From JAYWGN01 sp043778255 (GTDB lineage: Bacteria; Bacteroidota; Bacteroidia; Chitinophagales; Chitinophagaceae): a stretch of DNA of 64,000 nucleotides. Below the pieces are notes generated by a model. The model was not told the origin of the DNA and searched no databases. It saw only the letters and a program-made list of their open reading frames with translations. The position numbers and the translations under genes are program-made. The stretch spans positions 62,001 through 126,000 of the forward strand of contig JAYWGN010000001.1 in assembly GCA_043778255.1 (NCBI GenBank). Direction: 5' to 3'. This document shows positions 8,332 through 16,614 of this stretch, piece after piece (within the stretch, counting starts at the first letter, position 1; each line of letters begins with the position of its first letter).

Positions 8332-8991
8332 ATGGAAACAACTGAAATATTTGACGAAAAACAAAGCCTCAAATTAATCAATGATATGATTAATAAAACA
8401 AAGCAATCGTTCCACGAAACGGGCTTTGGGCCTATAATGTGGGGCAGTGTTATAGTTATATGCTCACTTTTTAGTTTAGTACAGGAGCATTATAATATAC
8501 TCCGCAGTTACGATATTTGGTTGCTTACATTAGTGGCATTAGTACCACAAATTATATACAATGTTTATAGCCGCAAATACAAACAAACCAAAAGTTATAA
8601 TGATATTGCAATGGATTATACTTGGTTTGTATTTGGAGTATCCATGTTTATATTAGCCTTTGCAATTAATGGTATTGAGCATAGCATAAGAAGTATTATA
8701 AAAAGCATACCCAACCGTCCCAACAACATAAGCATCAAATTATTTTTTTCTCAAACCATTCCTTTGTACCTTATGGTTTATGCCATACCTACAATTATTA
8801 CTGGTGGTATAATGAAGTTTAAACCAATGCTAATTGGTGGCATTTTGTGCTGGGTATTTGCTATTACAACCTGCTATACCAATATAGAAACTGACTTGTT
8901 ACTAATGGCTTTGGCAGCTTTATTTGCTTGGTTTATTCCCGGTATTATTTTAAATATTCGCTATCGCAAAAATAAGAAAGCTAATGTTTAA
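8332..8991 (+). CDS. Integral membrane protein, unknown function
   Basis: A 219-residue protein from the ATG at 8332. A GTG at 8311 is possible but less likely because the ATG gives a clean polar N-terminus (METTEIFDEKQSLKLINDMI). A short cytoplasmic helix is followed by about six membrane segments, the first around GPIMWGSVIVICSLFSLV and the last around LLLMALAALFAWFIPGIIL, ending in a basic tail RYRKNKKAN. I do not recognise a catalytic motif. Its last 8 bases overlap the small winged-helix gene, so the two are translationally coupled; such pairs usually mean the regulator controls the membrane protein. Confidence 0.75.
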   Translation: METTEIFDEKQSLKLINDMINKTKQSFHETGFGPIMWGSVIVICSLFSLVQEHYNILRSYDIWLLTLVALVPQIIYNVYSRKYKQTKSYNDIAMDYTWFVFGVSMFILAFAINGIEHSIRSIIKSIPNRPNNISIKLFFSQTIPLYLMVYAIPTIITGGIMKFKPMLIGGILCWVFAITTCYTNIETDLLLMALAALFAWFIPGIILNIRYRKNKKANV

Positions 8992-9271
8992 AGAGTTAGA
9001 TCCTATATTACACTCTCAACTTAGGTTGGCTATTATGAGTATATTAATTACTGCAAAGGAGGCAGAGTTTACCTTTATAAAAGAAAAAACAAACTCTACT
9101 GCAGGTAACCTTAGTGTGCAAATACAAAAGCTAAAAGATGCTGGCTATATAAAAGTAGAAAAAAAATTTAATAATAATTACCCTCAAACCAATTGTAGCA
9201 TTACAACTGAGGGTATCCATTCATTTGATAAGTATGTAAAAAATATACAATCTTATTTACAAAAAAATTAA
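8984..9271 (+). CDS. Small winged-helix transcriptional regulator
   Basis: A 95-residue stand-alone winged helix of the HTH_34 type. The recognition region is FTFIKEKTNSTAGNLSVQIQ and the wing follows at YIKVEKKFNNNYPQTNCSIT, with a C-terminal helix that would form the dimer. It has no ligand domain. It overlaps the upstream membrane-protein gene by 8 bases and is 20 bases ahead of the 2TM gene, so the three genes form one operon, likely autoregulated. Confidence 0.85.
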   Translation: MFKELDPILHSQLRLAIMSILITAKEAEFTFIKEKTNSTAGNLSVQIQKLKDAGYIKVEKKFNNNYPQTNCSITTEGIHSFDKYVKNIQSYLQKN

Positions 9272-9291
9272 ACCAAAATAAAATTAAAAAT

Positions 9292-9570
9292 ATGGAAAAC
9301 AAAGATCAACAACTTTGGCAATTAGCCGAAAAAAGAGCCAAGTTCAAAAAATCATTATTTGTATATGTAGTCGTAAATTTATTTTTATGGGCTATATGGA
9401 TATTTACAAATCAAAACAATAGTGGCAGGTACAATATACCTTGGCCAATATGGCCAACACTAGGCTGGGGCTTGGGTATAGCTTTTCAGTATTACGATGC
9501 TTACAATACGAGCAACAACACAATGGCTCAAAAAGAGTATGATAAATTGAAAAATAAGCAAAGTAATTAA
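9292..9570 (+). CDS. 2TM-domain membrane protein
   Basis: A 92-residue protein of the 2TM domain family: a polar start, a first membrane segment SLFVYVVVNLFLWAIWIF, a short loop with Trp and Pro (IPWPIWPTLGWG), and a second segment GLGIAFQYYDAY, then a charged tail. The family is common in Bacteroidota, often fused to or next to LytTR or other regulators, and its role is unknown. It is the last gene of its operon; a strong intrinsic terminator follows 27 bases downstream. Confidence 0.85.
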   Translation: MENKDQQLWQLAEKRAKFKKSLFVYVVVNLFLWAIWIFTNQNNSGRYNIPWPIWPTLGWGLGIAFQYYDAYNTSNNTMAQKEYDKLKNKQSN

Positions 9571-9597
9571 TCTAACATTATTATACATAATTTTTCT

Positions 9598-9626
9598 AAA
9601 AAGGGTTGCATTATGTAACCCTTTTT
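9598..9626 (+). terminator. Intrinsic terminator
   Basis: Perfect 10-bp arms AAAAAGGGTT (9598-9607) and AACCCTTTTT (9617-9626), extendable by two pairs inward, with a run of T at the end. It closes the operon ending with the 2TM gene. Confidence 0.9.
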
Positions 9627-9678
9627 GTTATTAGTTTATGTCAACGCTATACTACAATTACAATATTCAACATTTTTG

Positions 9679-9709
9679 TTGAACACCTTACACAATTATA
9701 TTATATTCG
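9679..9709 (+). promoter_or_regulatory. Promoter of the first LD-carboxypeptidase gene
   Basis: TTG at 9679-9681, a 20-base spacer and TATATTCG at 9702-9709 (a common variant of the -7 box). The ATG at 9713 begins 3 bases after the box, so the message probably starts at or next to the start codon. Confidence 0.55.
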
Positions 9710-9712
9710 TAC

Positions 9713-10744
9713 ATGGATAGAAAAAAGTTTATTACCACACTAACACCATTAGGCATAGCAGCTGCCTTACCGGCAAATGCATTTAGCCAAGCTAACAATA
9801 ATGCCCTTAATAACCGCATACCGCCATACTTACAACAAGGCGATATAATTGGCATTACTTGCCCTGCTGGTTACCTTACTATTGACGATGCACAGCCTGC
9901 AATTAACAAATTAAAGGAATGGGGATTTGCCGTAAAGCTAGGCACCACGGTAGGTACACGTAGCAATAGCTTTGCCAATACTGATGCTAACAGGCTACTC
10001 GATTTGCAAACTATGCTTGACGATACTACAGTAAAAGCAATACTATGTGGTAGAGGTGGCTATGGCTGCAACCGAATAATTGATCAAGTAAACTTTACAA
10101 ATTTTGTAAAAAAACCAAAATGGATAATTGGTTTTAGCGATATTACATTGCTCCATACCCATATAAATACACAATATAATATTGCTACAATACATAGCAA
10201 AATGTGTAACAGTTTCCCTGCCGATTGGAGTGTACTTGAACCTTTACAAATTGAAAGTATTAATAGTATAAAAGATTGCTTACAAGGAAAAAAACTGACT
10301 TATACAGCCACAACAAATACTAACAATAAATTGGGTAATTGTACAGGACAATTAGTAGGTGGTAACCTTAGCATTATATGCTCCGCCCAAAAAACTAAAA
10401 GTGAATTAAATACCGTTGGTAAAATCTTATTTATAGAAGAAGTAGGTGAATACCTCTACAGTGTTGATAGAATGATGAGCAATTTGCAACGAAGTGGACT
10501 GCTAAAAAATCTAAAGGGCTTAATAGTAGGTGCTATTAAAACTAAAGAAGAAAAACCAGAAGAGGCCTTTGGCGAAACAGTTGTAGATATTGTACAACGG
10601 GTAACAAAAGGGTATAATTATCCAATATGTTACGAGTTTCCGGTAGGGCATGTAAAAGTAAATTATGCATTAAAATGTAATGTGCCACACCAACTAACTA
10701 TTACTAACGAAGGTGTAGTACTTAAAGAAATTACACAAAAATAG
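9713..10744 (+). CDS. LD-carboxypeptidase (S66 family), exported copy
   Basis: A 343-residue S66 peptidase that removes the terminal D-alanine from muropeptide tetrapeptides. The expected Ser-Glu-His triad is visible: Ser142 in IIGFSDITLLHTH, Glu242 in LFIEEVGE and His313 in FPVGH. Unlike the neighbouring paralogue it has an N-terminal leader (MDRKKFITTLTPLGIAAALP, cleavage near AFSQ) with a Lys-Lys rather than a true twin-Arg pair, so Sec export is more likely than Tat. It would act on periplasmic cell-wall peptides. The paralogue follows after 76 bases. Confidence 0.88.
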   Translation: MDRKKFITTLTPLGIAAALPANAFSQANNNALNNRIPPYLQQGDIIGITCPAGYLTIDDAQPAINKLKEWGFAVKLGTTVGTRSNSFANTDANRLLDLQTMLDDTTVKAILCGRGGYGCNRIIDQVNFTNFVKKPKWIIGFSDITLLHTHINTQYNIATIHSKMCNSFPADWSVLEPLQIESINSIKDCLQGKKLTYTATTNTNNKLGNCTGQLVGGNLSIICSAQKTKSELNTVGKILFIEEVGEYLYSVDRMMSNLQRSGLLKNLKGLIVGAIKTKEEKPEEAFGETVVDIVQRVTKGYNYPICYEFPVGHVKVNYALKCNVPHQLTITNEGVVLKEITQK

Positions 10745-10820
10745 TAATGGAATATTGTTACTACTAATAGGTATATGGTGTAACTTTAAATAATATTTTT
10801 TTTATAAAAAGAATAAAATT

Positions 10821-11729
10821 ATGACACTACCACCCTATTTAAAAAAAGGTGCTAACATTGGCATTACTTGCCCTGCTGGTTATATGCCTTTGGCAAATGC
10901 TCAAACCTGTATTACCACTTTACAAAGTTGGGGTTATAACGTAATAGTAGGCAATACTTTGGGTAGCCATAGCAAAAATTATTTTAGCGGTAGCGATGCT
11001 GAAAGGTGTGAAGAGCTACAATTTATGTTAAACGACCCAAATATTGATGCCATACTTTGTGCCCGTGGAGGATACGGTGTTGGTAGAATAATTGATGCCT
11101 TAGACTTTACCAAATTTATACAACACCCAAAATGGATAATTGGCTTTAGCGATATAACTGTACTACATAGCCATATTACCAAAACATTAAAAGTAGCAAC
11201 CCTACATGCACCTATGGCAGCAGCTTTCAACAATGGCCAATATAAAAATGAGTACATACTTTCGTTAAAAAAAGCATTAGTTGGCGCCAAAGCAAATTAT
11301 ACAAGTAAACCTTATACACTTAATAATATAGGTACTGCTACTGCCAAACTAGTGGGTGGTAACCTTAGCCTATTAGCCAATATGATAGGCAGTGTAAGCG
11401 ATATAAAAACAAAAAATAAACTATTGTTTTTAGAAGATATAGGCGAACAATTATACAGCACCGACCGTATGCTTAGGCAACTGCAAAGGTCTGGAAAATT
11501 TAAAAACCTTGCTGGCCTTATACTTGGCGGCTTTACCGATACTAAAGATACTGAACGACCATTTGGAAAAAAAATAGAAGCAATAATAAAAGATGTAATT
11601 GGCGATGTAACTTATCCTGTTTGCTTTAGGTTTCCTATAAGCCACGGTAAGTATAACTATGCTGTAAAATGTGGAGGCACTTACACACTTACAGTAACCA
11701 ATACAATAACTCGGCTCAAAGAAAATTGA
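10821..11729 (+). CDS. LD-carboxypeptidase (S66 family), cytoplasmic copy
   Basis: A 302-residue S66 peptidase with the same triad (Ser110 in IIGFSDITVLHSH, Glu205 in LFLEDIGE, His275 in FPISH) and the CARGGYG block. It starts directly with the catalytic fold (MTLPPYLKKGANIGITCPAGY) and has no leader, so it should work in the cytosol on imported muropeptides, as LdcA does in recycling. It is clearly a tandem duplicate of the preceding gene: the blocks GITCPAGY, GRGGYG/ARGGYG, PKWIIGFSDIT and LVGGNLS align without gaps. Confidence 0.9.
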   Translation: MTLPPYLKKGANIGITCPAGYMPLANAQTCITTLQSWGYNVIVGNTLGSHSKNYFSGSDAERCEELQFMLNDPNIDAILCARGGYGVGRIIDALDFTKFIQHPKWIIGFSDITVLHSHITKTLKVATLHAPMAAAFNNGQYKNEYILSLKKALVGAKANYTSKPYTLNNIGTATAKLVGGNLSLLANMIGSVSDIKTKNKLLFLEDIGEQLYSTDRMLRQLQRSGKFKNLAGLILGGFTDTKDTERPFGKKIEAIIKDVIGDVTYPVCFRFPISHGKYNYAVKCGGTYTLTVTNTITRLKEN

Positions 11730-11772
11730 ACCATAAGTACCCTCACTATTACAAACCAAACCCTCCTCAACT

Positions 11773-12801
11773 ATGCAGCCAAATGCTATTAATAACGAAC
11801 ATGTAAAACAAGTATTTTTTTTAATAATAATTTGCATAATCGGCTATGTTTTGTACAGTCAATTACAAGAGTTTTTGCCTGCATTACTTGGTGCAATCAC
11901 CATATATATACTTACACGTAAATTATTTTTTTACCTAACGGTAAATAAAAAATGGCACAAAAGCTTAACGGCTACATTAATAATAGTGGCCTCATTATTT
12001 GTAATAATAGTACCTATAGCTACTCTTATTGAAATGATTACCAATAAAGCTAGTAAAATATTTGGCAATAAAAGTGAACTATTGCAAGGTGCAAATGAAA
12101 TTGCCATAAAAATAAAAGAATACACCAAAATAGATGTACTCGGCAGTGAAACATTAAGTAAACTACAAAATACAGGAACTACAATATTGCCCAAAATATT
12201 TGGCGCTACATTTAATGTATTATCTGTATTGTTAATGCTATTTTTTATGTTATACTTTATGTTGGTCAATGGTAAAGCAATGGAAAAAATGCTGTACAAT
12301 AAAATACCTTTACACCCCAAAAACATTAAATTGTTACAACAGGAAGTAGCCACAGTAGTGGTAAGCAATGCCATTGGTATACCAGCTGTGGCATTGTTTC
12401 AAAGCATTGTAGCCTTAGTGGGGTTTTATATATTTGGGGTTAACGACCCTTGGTTTTGGTTTGTACTTACTTGCTTCGTAAGTATGATACCAATAGTGGG
12501 CAGTGGCTTAATATGCTTGCCCTTGGCAGCACAATTGCTACTAGTAGGGCAACAATGGCAAGGTATAGGTTTGTTGCTTTGGAGTGTAATTGCAGTAGGC
12601 TCGGCAGACAATGTTTTCCGTATGTTTTTAAATAAAAAAATTGGTGATACACATCCGCTTATCACAATATTTGGGGTAATAGCAGGAGTAAAATTATTTG
12701 GTTTTATAGGTTTAATATTTGGGCCATTATTAATTAGTATGTTTTTGCTATTGCTAAAAATATACAGTAATGAGTATGCAATAAAAAAAACTAACGACTA
12801 A
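11773..12801 (+). CDS. AI-2E family (UPF0118) membrane permease
   Basis: A 342-residue protein with the AI-2E transporter layout: two N-terminal membrane segments (FLIIICIIGYVLY, LPALLGAITIYILT), a third (SLTATLIIVASLFVIIVPIATLIEMI), a long extracytoplasmic stretch of about 90 residues, then four or five segments ending with the conserved GFIGLIFGPLLISMFLLLL. Family members export small solutes or act as Na+/H+ antiporters; autoinducer-2 export is only one assignment and cannot be concluded here. It starts 43 bases after the second LD-carboxypeptidase. Confidence 0.85.
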   Translation: MQPNAINNEHVKQVFFLIIICIIGYVLYSQLQEFLPALLGAITIYILTRKLFFYLTVNKKWHKSLTATLIIVASLFVIIVPIATLIEMITNKASKIFGNKSELLQGANEIAIKIKEYTKIDVLGSETLSKLQNTGTTILPKIFGATFNVLSVLLMLFFMLYFMLVNGKAMEKMLYNKIPLHPKNIKLLQQEVATVVVSNAIGIPAVALFQSIVALVGFYIFGVNDPWFWFVLTCFVSMIPIVGSGLICLPLAAQLLLVGQQWQGIGLLLWSVIAVGSADNVFRMFLNKKIGDTHPLITIFGVIAGVKLFGFIGLIFGPLLISMFLLLLKIYSNEYAIKKTND

Positions 12802-12932
12802 TTATAATTTAAAAATGTAACATATTTGTTGTAATTAAAATTAAATATTATCTTCAAGTCAAATTGACGCTATACATAAAGCAATATTCATATTATATGA
12901 AATATAATTGTATGGCATAGCCAACTACAGTT

Positions 12933-13382
12933 ATGAATATAGAAAAAGAAATTCAACAAGAAAAATTTATAAACGAATATCAAAAACTACTTGTTAATTT
13001 AATATTTACACAAACTTGGTTGCAAAATAAATCGAAGCAATTTTTTGAAAATGCTGATGTTACCCAACAGCAATATAATATACTCCGCATATTACGGGGT
13101 GCACATAGTGCCTTATCTACTTTGCAAATAAGAGAAAGAATGATGGACAAAATGAGCGACACTAGCAGAATTGTAGATAGGTTAGTAATAAAAGGCTTAG
13201 TAAAAAAAACTACTAATAAATTAGATAAACGATTAGTGTGTATAACTATTACTAGCAAAGGGTTAACGTTGCTTAGTTTAACTGACCCTAACGAGTTGGA
13301 GTTAATAAATACCCTCAATACATTAACGCCTAATGAGGCCACTACACTAAGTAACCTGTTAGATAAATTGAGAGGAAAATAG
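12933..13382 (+). CDS. MarR-family transcriptional regulator
   Basis: A 149-residue MarR protein: an N-terminal dimerisation helix, a winged helix with ILRILRGAHSALSTLQIRERMM followed by the recognition helix SDTSRIVDRLVIKGLVKK, the wing DKRLVCITITSKG, and a C-terminal helical pair. MarR dimers bind palindromes and are released by small phenolic or oxidising ligands. The intergenic region upstream (12802-12932) is long enough to hold its own operator. The secreted-protein gene 26 bases downstream is probably in the same operon. Confidence 0.9.
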   Translation: MNIEKEIQQEKFINEYQKLLVNLIFTQTWLQNKSKQFFENADVTQQQYNILRILRGAHSALSTLQIRERMMDKMSDTSRIVDRLVIKGLVKKTTNKLDKRLVCITITSKGLTLLSLTDPNELELINTLNTLTPNEATTLSNLLDKLRGK

Positions 13383-13408
13383 TAACATACACTTAACACA
13401 AAACAATA

Positions 13409-14005
13409 ATGTCTAAAATATATATTTACTATGTTGTAATAGTAAGCTTAGCATTCAATACTGCATTTTCCCAAATAACCAAACAACAAAAATTTGCCCA
13501 AGCAATTACAGATATTGTAAAAGCATTTGCAAAGCAAGATAGTATTGCACTGGCAAAATATACTGATAAAGCTACAGGAATTTACCTCATAACCCGAAGT
13601 GGCGTAATGGATTATTATATTAACTATAAAACCATAACTTTTACTAACCCTGGTTACCCAACAGCACATTTTAGAGGTGCCAAAAATATTAAATTACCAA
13701 CTTTGCAGTATGCCAAACTACCCACCTTTAATTGCAATACTAATAAATGGAGTAAAAAAGGACTGTATGTTGATACTATAATAATAGATCATAAATTAAG
13801 TACCACAGCAACAAATAGAGTGAAATTTACAGATGAAAAAATACCACTTAGTATTATAAAAAAATTTATTGCATTAGAAAATAACAGCCGACGAGTTGTA
13901 TTGATAGATAGTAAAGGATTGGAATTAATATTTTACCTAACCTACAAAAACAAAAACTGGTATGTAACCATTATGGAAAGTGTAACGAGTGATTGTAGTG
14001 CTTAG
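13409..14005 (+). CDS. Exported protein of unknown function
   Basis: A 198-residue protein with a signal peptide ending near AFSQ. The mature part has a SnoaL/NTF2-like look at its start (QKFAQAITDIVKAFAKQDSIALAKYTDKATGIYLI), followed by beta-rich sequence ending in LEFIFYLTYKNKNWYVTIMESVTSDCSA-type strands. I do not recognise a named family. It follows the MarR gene after 26 bases and so may be under its control. Confidence 0.65.
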   Translation: MSKIYIYYVVIVSLAFNTAFSQITKQQKFAQAITDIVKAFAKQDSIALAKYTDKATGIYLITRSGVMDYYINYKTITFTNPGYPTAHFRGAKNIKLPTLQYAKLPTFNCNTNKWSKKGLYVDTIIIDHKLSTTATNRVKFTDEKIPLSIIKKFIALENNSRRVVLIDSKGLELIFYLTYKNKNWYVTIMESVTSDCSA

Positions 14006-14040
14006 TTTTCTCACCACTTTTATTTATCAAAATATCAGCT

Positions 14041-14048
14041 TAATTTTG
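14041..14048 (+). promoter_or_regulatory. -7 promoter box TAATTTTG
   Basis: Exact TAnnTTTG match; the ATG of the FkbM gene follows 5 bases later, so the transcript is predicted to be leaderless. No convincing -33 TTTG is seen. Confidence 0.5.
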
Positions 14049-14053
14049 TACTT

Positions 14054-14740
14054 ATGATTTCTAAACTTTTACGAAAATTAGGATTAAAAGAAGACCATAA
14101 CAAAACCTACAAACAGCTTGTGGCAGAAGGTTACAGCAGCCAATATGGACAAGATAAATATGTAGCCGAACGCCTTAACCAAAAACAAAATGGTGTATTT
14201 ATAGATATTGGAGCACATAACGGTGTAAACATTAGCAATAGTTACTACTTTGAAAAAAAATTAAGCTGGACAGGTATTGCCATTGAGCCAATGCCTGAGC
14301 AATATGCAGCCCTTATAAAAAACCGAAACTGTATATGTGTAAATGGTTGTGTGTATAAAGCCAATACCCAAGTAGCGTTTACCGTAGTAGGTGGCGGTAG
14401 CAATATGCTAAGCGGCATAGCCGAAAAGCTTAACGACCAACACAAAAAACGTATATACAAAGAAACAAAAGGCGAAGGACAACATACTATTACGGTACAA
14501 GCTTACACCTTAAGTAGCTTATTAACCCAACACCAAATTGGCACGGTTGACTTTATGAGTATTGATACCGAAGGAAGCGAATACGAAATATTACAAAGCA
14601 TTGACTTTAGCACAACTACTATAAAATATATAACAGTAGAAAATAACTATAACGATACCCGAATGGAAAACCTACTCACCCAACACAACTACAAAATAAT
14701 AAAACGATTAGGTTGCGATGATATATATGAGTTAGGGTAA
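14054..14740 (+). CDS. FkbM-family methyltransferase
   Basis: A 228-residue SAM-dependent methyltransferase of the FkbM type. The SAM-binding motif I is FIDIGAHNGVNISNS with the acidic motif II WTGIAIEPMPEQ, and motif IV is DFMSIDTEGSEYEIL. It begins with QYGQDKYVAE, the usual FkbM entry block. These enzymes O-methylate sugars or small molecules; next to no glycan cluster, the acceptor is not evident. Its stop codon abuts the convergent glycyl-tRNA synthetase stop with no gap. Confidence 0.88.
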   Translation: MISKLLRKLGLKEDHNKTYKQLVAEGYSSQYGQDKYVAERLNQKQNGVFIDIGAHNGVNISNSYYFEKKLSWTGIAIEPMPEQYAALIKNRNCICVNGCVYKANTQVAFTVVGGGSNMLSGIAEKLNDQHKKRIYKETKGEGQHTITVQAYTLSSLLTQHQIGTVDFMSIDTEGSEYEILQSIDFSTTTIKYITVENNYNDTRMENLLTQHNYKIIKRLGCDDIYELG

Positions 14741-16213
14741 CTACCCACAACCCTCCAACACTTTACTAGCTACCTCGCTTACTAGTATTCTTTGTTGCAG
14801 CATATTATCTCTGTGGCGTATGGTTACGGTTTGGTCTTCTTTGGTTTGGTGGTCTATGGTTATACAGTAGGGTGTACCTATAGCATCTTGGCGGCGGTAT
14901 CGTTTACCTATTGCATCTTTTTCTTCGTAAAAACATGCAAATTGTCCACGGCAAGTGGCTAGTATTTCATTAGCTATTTCGGGTAATCCATCTTTTTTGA
15001 GTAGGGGCAATATAGCTAACTTTATAGGTGCTACTTTAGCAGGTAATTTAAGTACCACTCGGCTATCGGCAGTGCCGTCCTCCTTAGTCCAGGTTTCGTT
15101 AGTATAAGCATTGCTAAGTAAGGTAAGTACTAGCCTATCAAGTCCCACACTGGTTTCTACCACGTAAGGTATATAATTGCCGTAGGGTTTACCAGTGGCT
15201 TCATCTATATCATTATCAAAGTATTGTTGCTTTTTTTTGCTGTAGGTTTGGTGTTGTGTAAGGTCAAAGTTGGTACGGCTATGTATGCCCTCTAGCTCTT
15301 TCCAACCAAAAGGGAAGTCGTACTCAATATCCACAGCAGCATCGGCATAGTGGGCTAGTTTTACATGGTTGTGGTAGCGGAGTTTATCGGTTGGTATGCC
15401 TAAGGTTTCGTGCCACTTTTTTCGTTCTGTTTTCCAATACTCATACCAATGTTGTTGTGTGCCAGGCCTTACAAAAAACTGCATTTCCATTTGTTCAAAT
15501 TCTCGCATTCTAAATATAAATTGTCGGGCTACTATTTCGTTTCTAAATGCTTTACCCGTTTGGGCTATGCCAAATGGTATTTTCATACGGCCCGTTTTTT
15601 GCACATTTAAAAAGTTAACAAATATGCCTTGTGCCGTTTCGGGGCGTAGGTACACTTTATTATCATCTGGGTTGTCGGCACTTATAGCACCAAACTCGGT
15701 GCTGAACATTAGGTTAAATTCTCGTATATCGGTCCAGTTACATGTTTTGCTTATAGCACATTTTATATTATTATCAATAATAAGTTGCAGTAGTGCTGTA
15801 TAGTCATTAGCAGCAAGTAAGGCATCCATAGCAGCCAATATAGTAGTTGCTTTTTGTAATTCATTATTAAGGGTTAATTCATCTATATACCCTTCTATCA
15901 AATGGTCAACTCTGTACCGTTTTTGGCTGTCTTTATTATCTATCATTGGGTCGCTAAAGCCGTCAATATGTCCACTAGCTTTCCAGGTAGTGGGGTGCAT
16001 AAATATGGCAGCATCTATACCCACAATATTATCTTGTAGCTGTGTCATACATTTCCACCAATAGTCTCGTATGTTTTTTTTAAGTTGGCTACCATTTTGT
16101 CCATAATCATATACGGCACTAAGCCCATCATATATTTCGCTACTAGGGAATATAAAACCGTACTCCTTACAATGCCCTATCAAATCTTGAAAAGTATTAG
16201 TATCGTTTGCCAT
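14741..16213 (-). CDS. glyQS: Glycine--tRNA ligase, alpha2 dimeric type
   Basis: A 490-residue class II synthetase from the ATG at 16213. It carries the eukaryotic/archaeal-like single-chain GlyRS features: the N-terminal GFIFPSSEIYDGLSAVYDYG block, class II motif 2 (AFRNEIVARQFIFRMREFEQMEMQFF), motif 3 region (VVETSVGLDRLVL) and a C-terminal anticodon-binding domain ending in RILVSEVASKVLEG. It charges tRNA-Gly with glycine. An upstream in-frame start would read through the promoter box at 16222-16229, so the shorter start is preferred. It converges on the FkbM gene. Confidence 0.95.
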   Translation of the reverse strand: MANDTNTFQDLIGHCKEYGFIFPSSEIYDGLSAVYDYGQNGSQLKKNIRDYWWKCMTQLQDNIVGIDAAIFMHPTTWKASGHIDGFSDPMIDNKDSQKRYRVDHLIEGYIDELTLNNELQKATTILAAMDALLAANDYTALLQLIIDNNIKCAISKTCNWTDIREFNLMFSTEFGAISADNPDDNKVYLRPETAQGIFVNFLNVQKTGRMKIPFGIAQTGKAFRNEIVARQFIFRMREFEQMEMQFFVRPGTQQHWYEYWKTERKKWHETLGIPTDKLRYHNHVKLAHYADAAVDIEYDFPFGWKELEGIHSRTNFDLTQHQTYSKKKQQYFDNDIDEATGKPYGNYIPYVVETSVGLDRLVLTLLSNAYTNETWTKEDGTADSRVVLKLPAKVAPIKLAILPLLKKDGLPEIANEILATCRGQFACFYEEKDAIGKRYRRQDAIGTPYCITIDHQTKEDQTVTIRHRDNMLQQRILVSEVASKVLEGCG

Positions 16214-16221
16214 AATTGTAA

Positions 16222-16229
16222 CAAAGATA
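16222..16229 (-). promoter_or_regulatory. -7 promoter box TATCTTTG for glyQS
   Basis: Read on the minus strand this is an exact TAnnTTTG match. It ends 8 bases before the ATG at 16213, predicting a very short leader. Confidence 0.6.
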
Positions 16230-16286
16230 AATAACAATTAACAATTGATAATTGACAATTAAGAACCTCAATATTATCAATAATTC

Positions 16287-16575
16287 TTTGACCCTTTGAC
16301 CCTTTGACCCTTTGACTCATTTGACCCCTTTGACCCTTTGACTCATTTGACTCACTTGACTCATTTGACCACTTGACTCATTTGACTCCTTTGACCCCTT
16401 TGACTCATTTGACCCCTTTGACCCTTTGACTCATTTGACTCACTTGACTCAATTAACTCACTTGACTCCCTTCACTCCCTTGACTTCTTTGACTCCTTTG
16501 ACCCCTTGACTTCTTTGACTCCTTTGACCCACTTGACTCCTTTGACCCCTTTGACTCACTTCACTCTCCTTTCTC
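16287..16575 (+). repeat. Degenerate 8-9-bp tandem array (TTTGACYCM)
   Basis: About 33 head-to-tail units of 8 or 9 bases fill the region between the divergent glyQS and GH3 genes. Typical units are TTTGACCC, TTTGACTCA, TTTGACCCC and CTTGACTCC; the TTGAC core is nearly invariant and the last two or three bases vary. The plus strand is strongly pyrimidine-biased. There are no unique spacers. Just before it, 16230-16263 has short AATTG-type inverted repeats. No gene is present in 16238-16614. Confidence 0.95.
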
Positions 16576-16614
16576 TAAATTGGTAAATTCATAAAATTTT
16601 ATTATTTTTAAAAT

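Noticed and set aside
11773..12801. Autoinducer-2 exporter assignment
   Set aside because: The family includes Na+/H+ antiporters and uncharacterised permeases; nothing nearby (no luxS) supports quorum sensing.
16287..16575. Considered as a CRISPR array
   Set aside because: Units are only 8-9 bases and contiguous. There are no spacers and no cas genes in the window.
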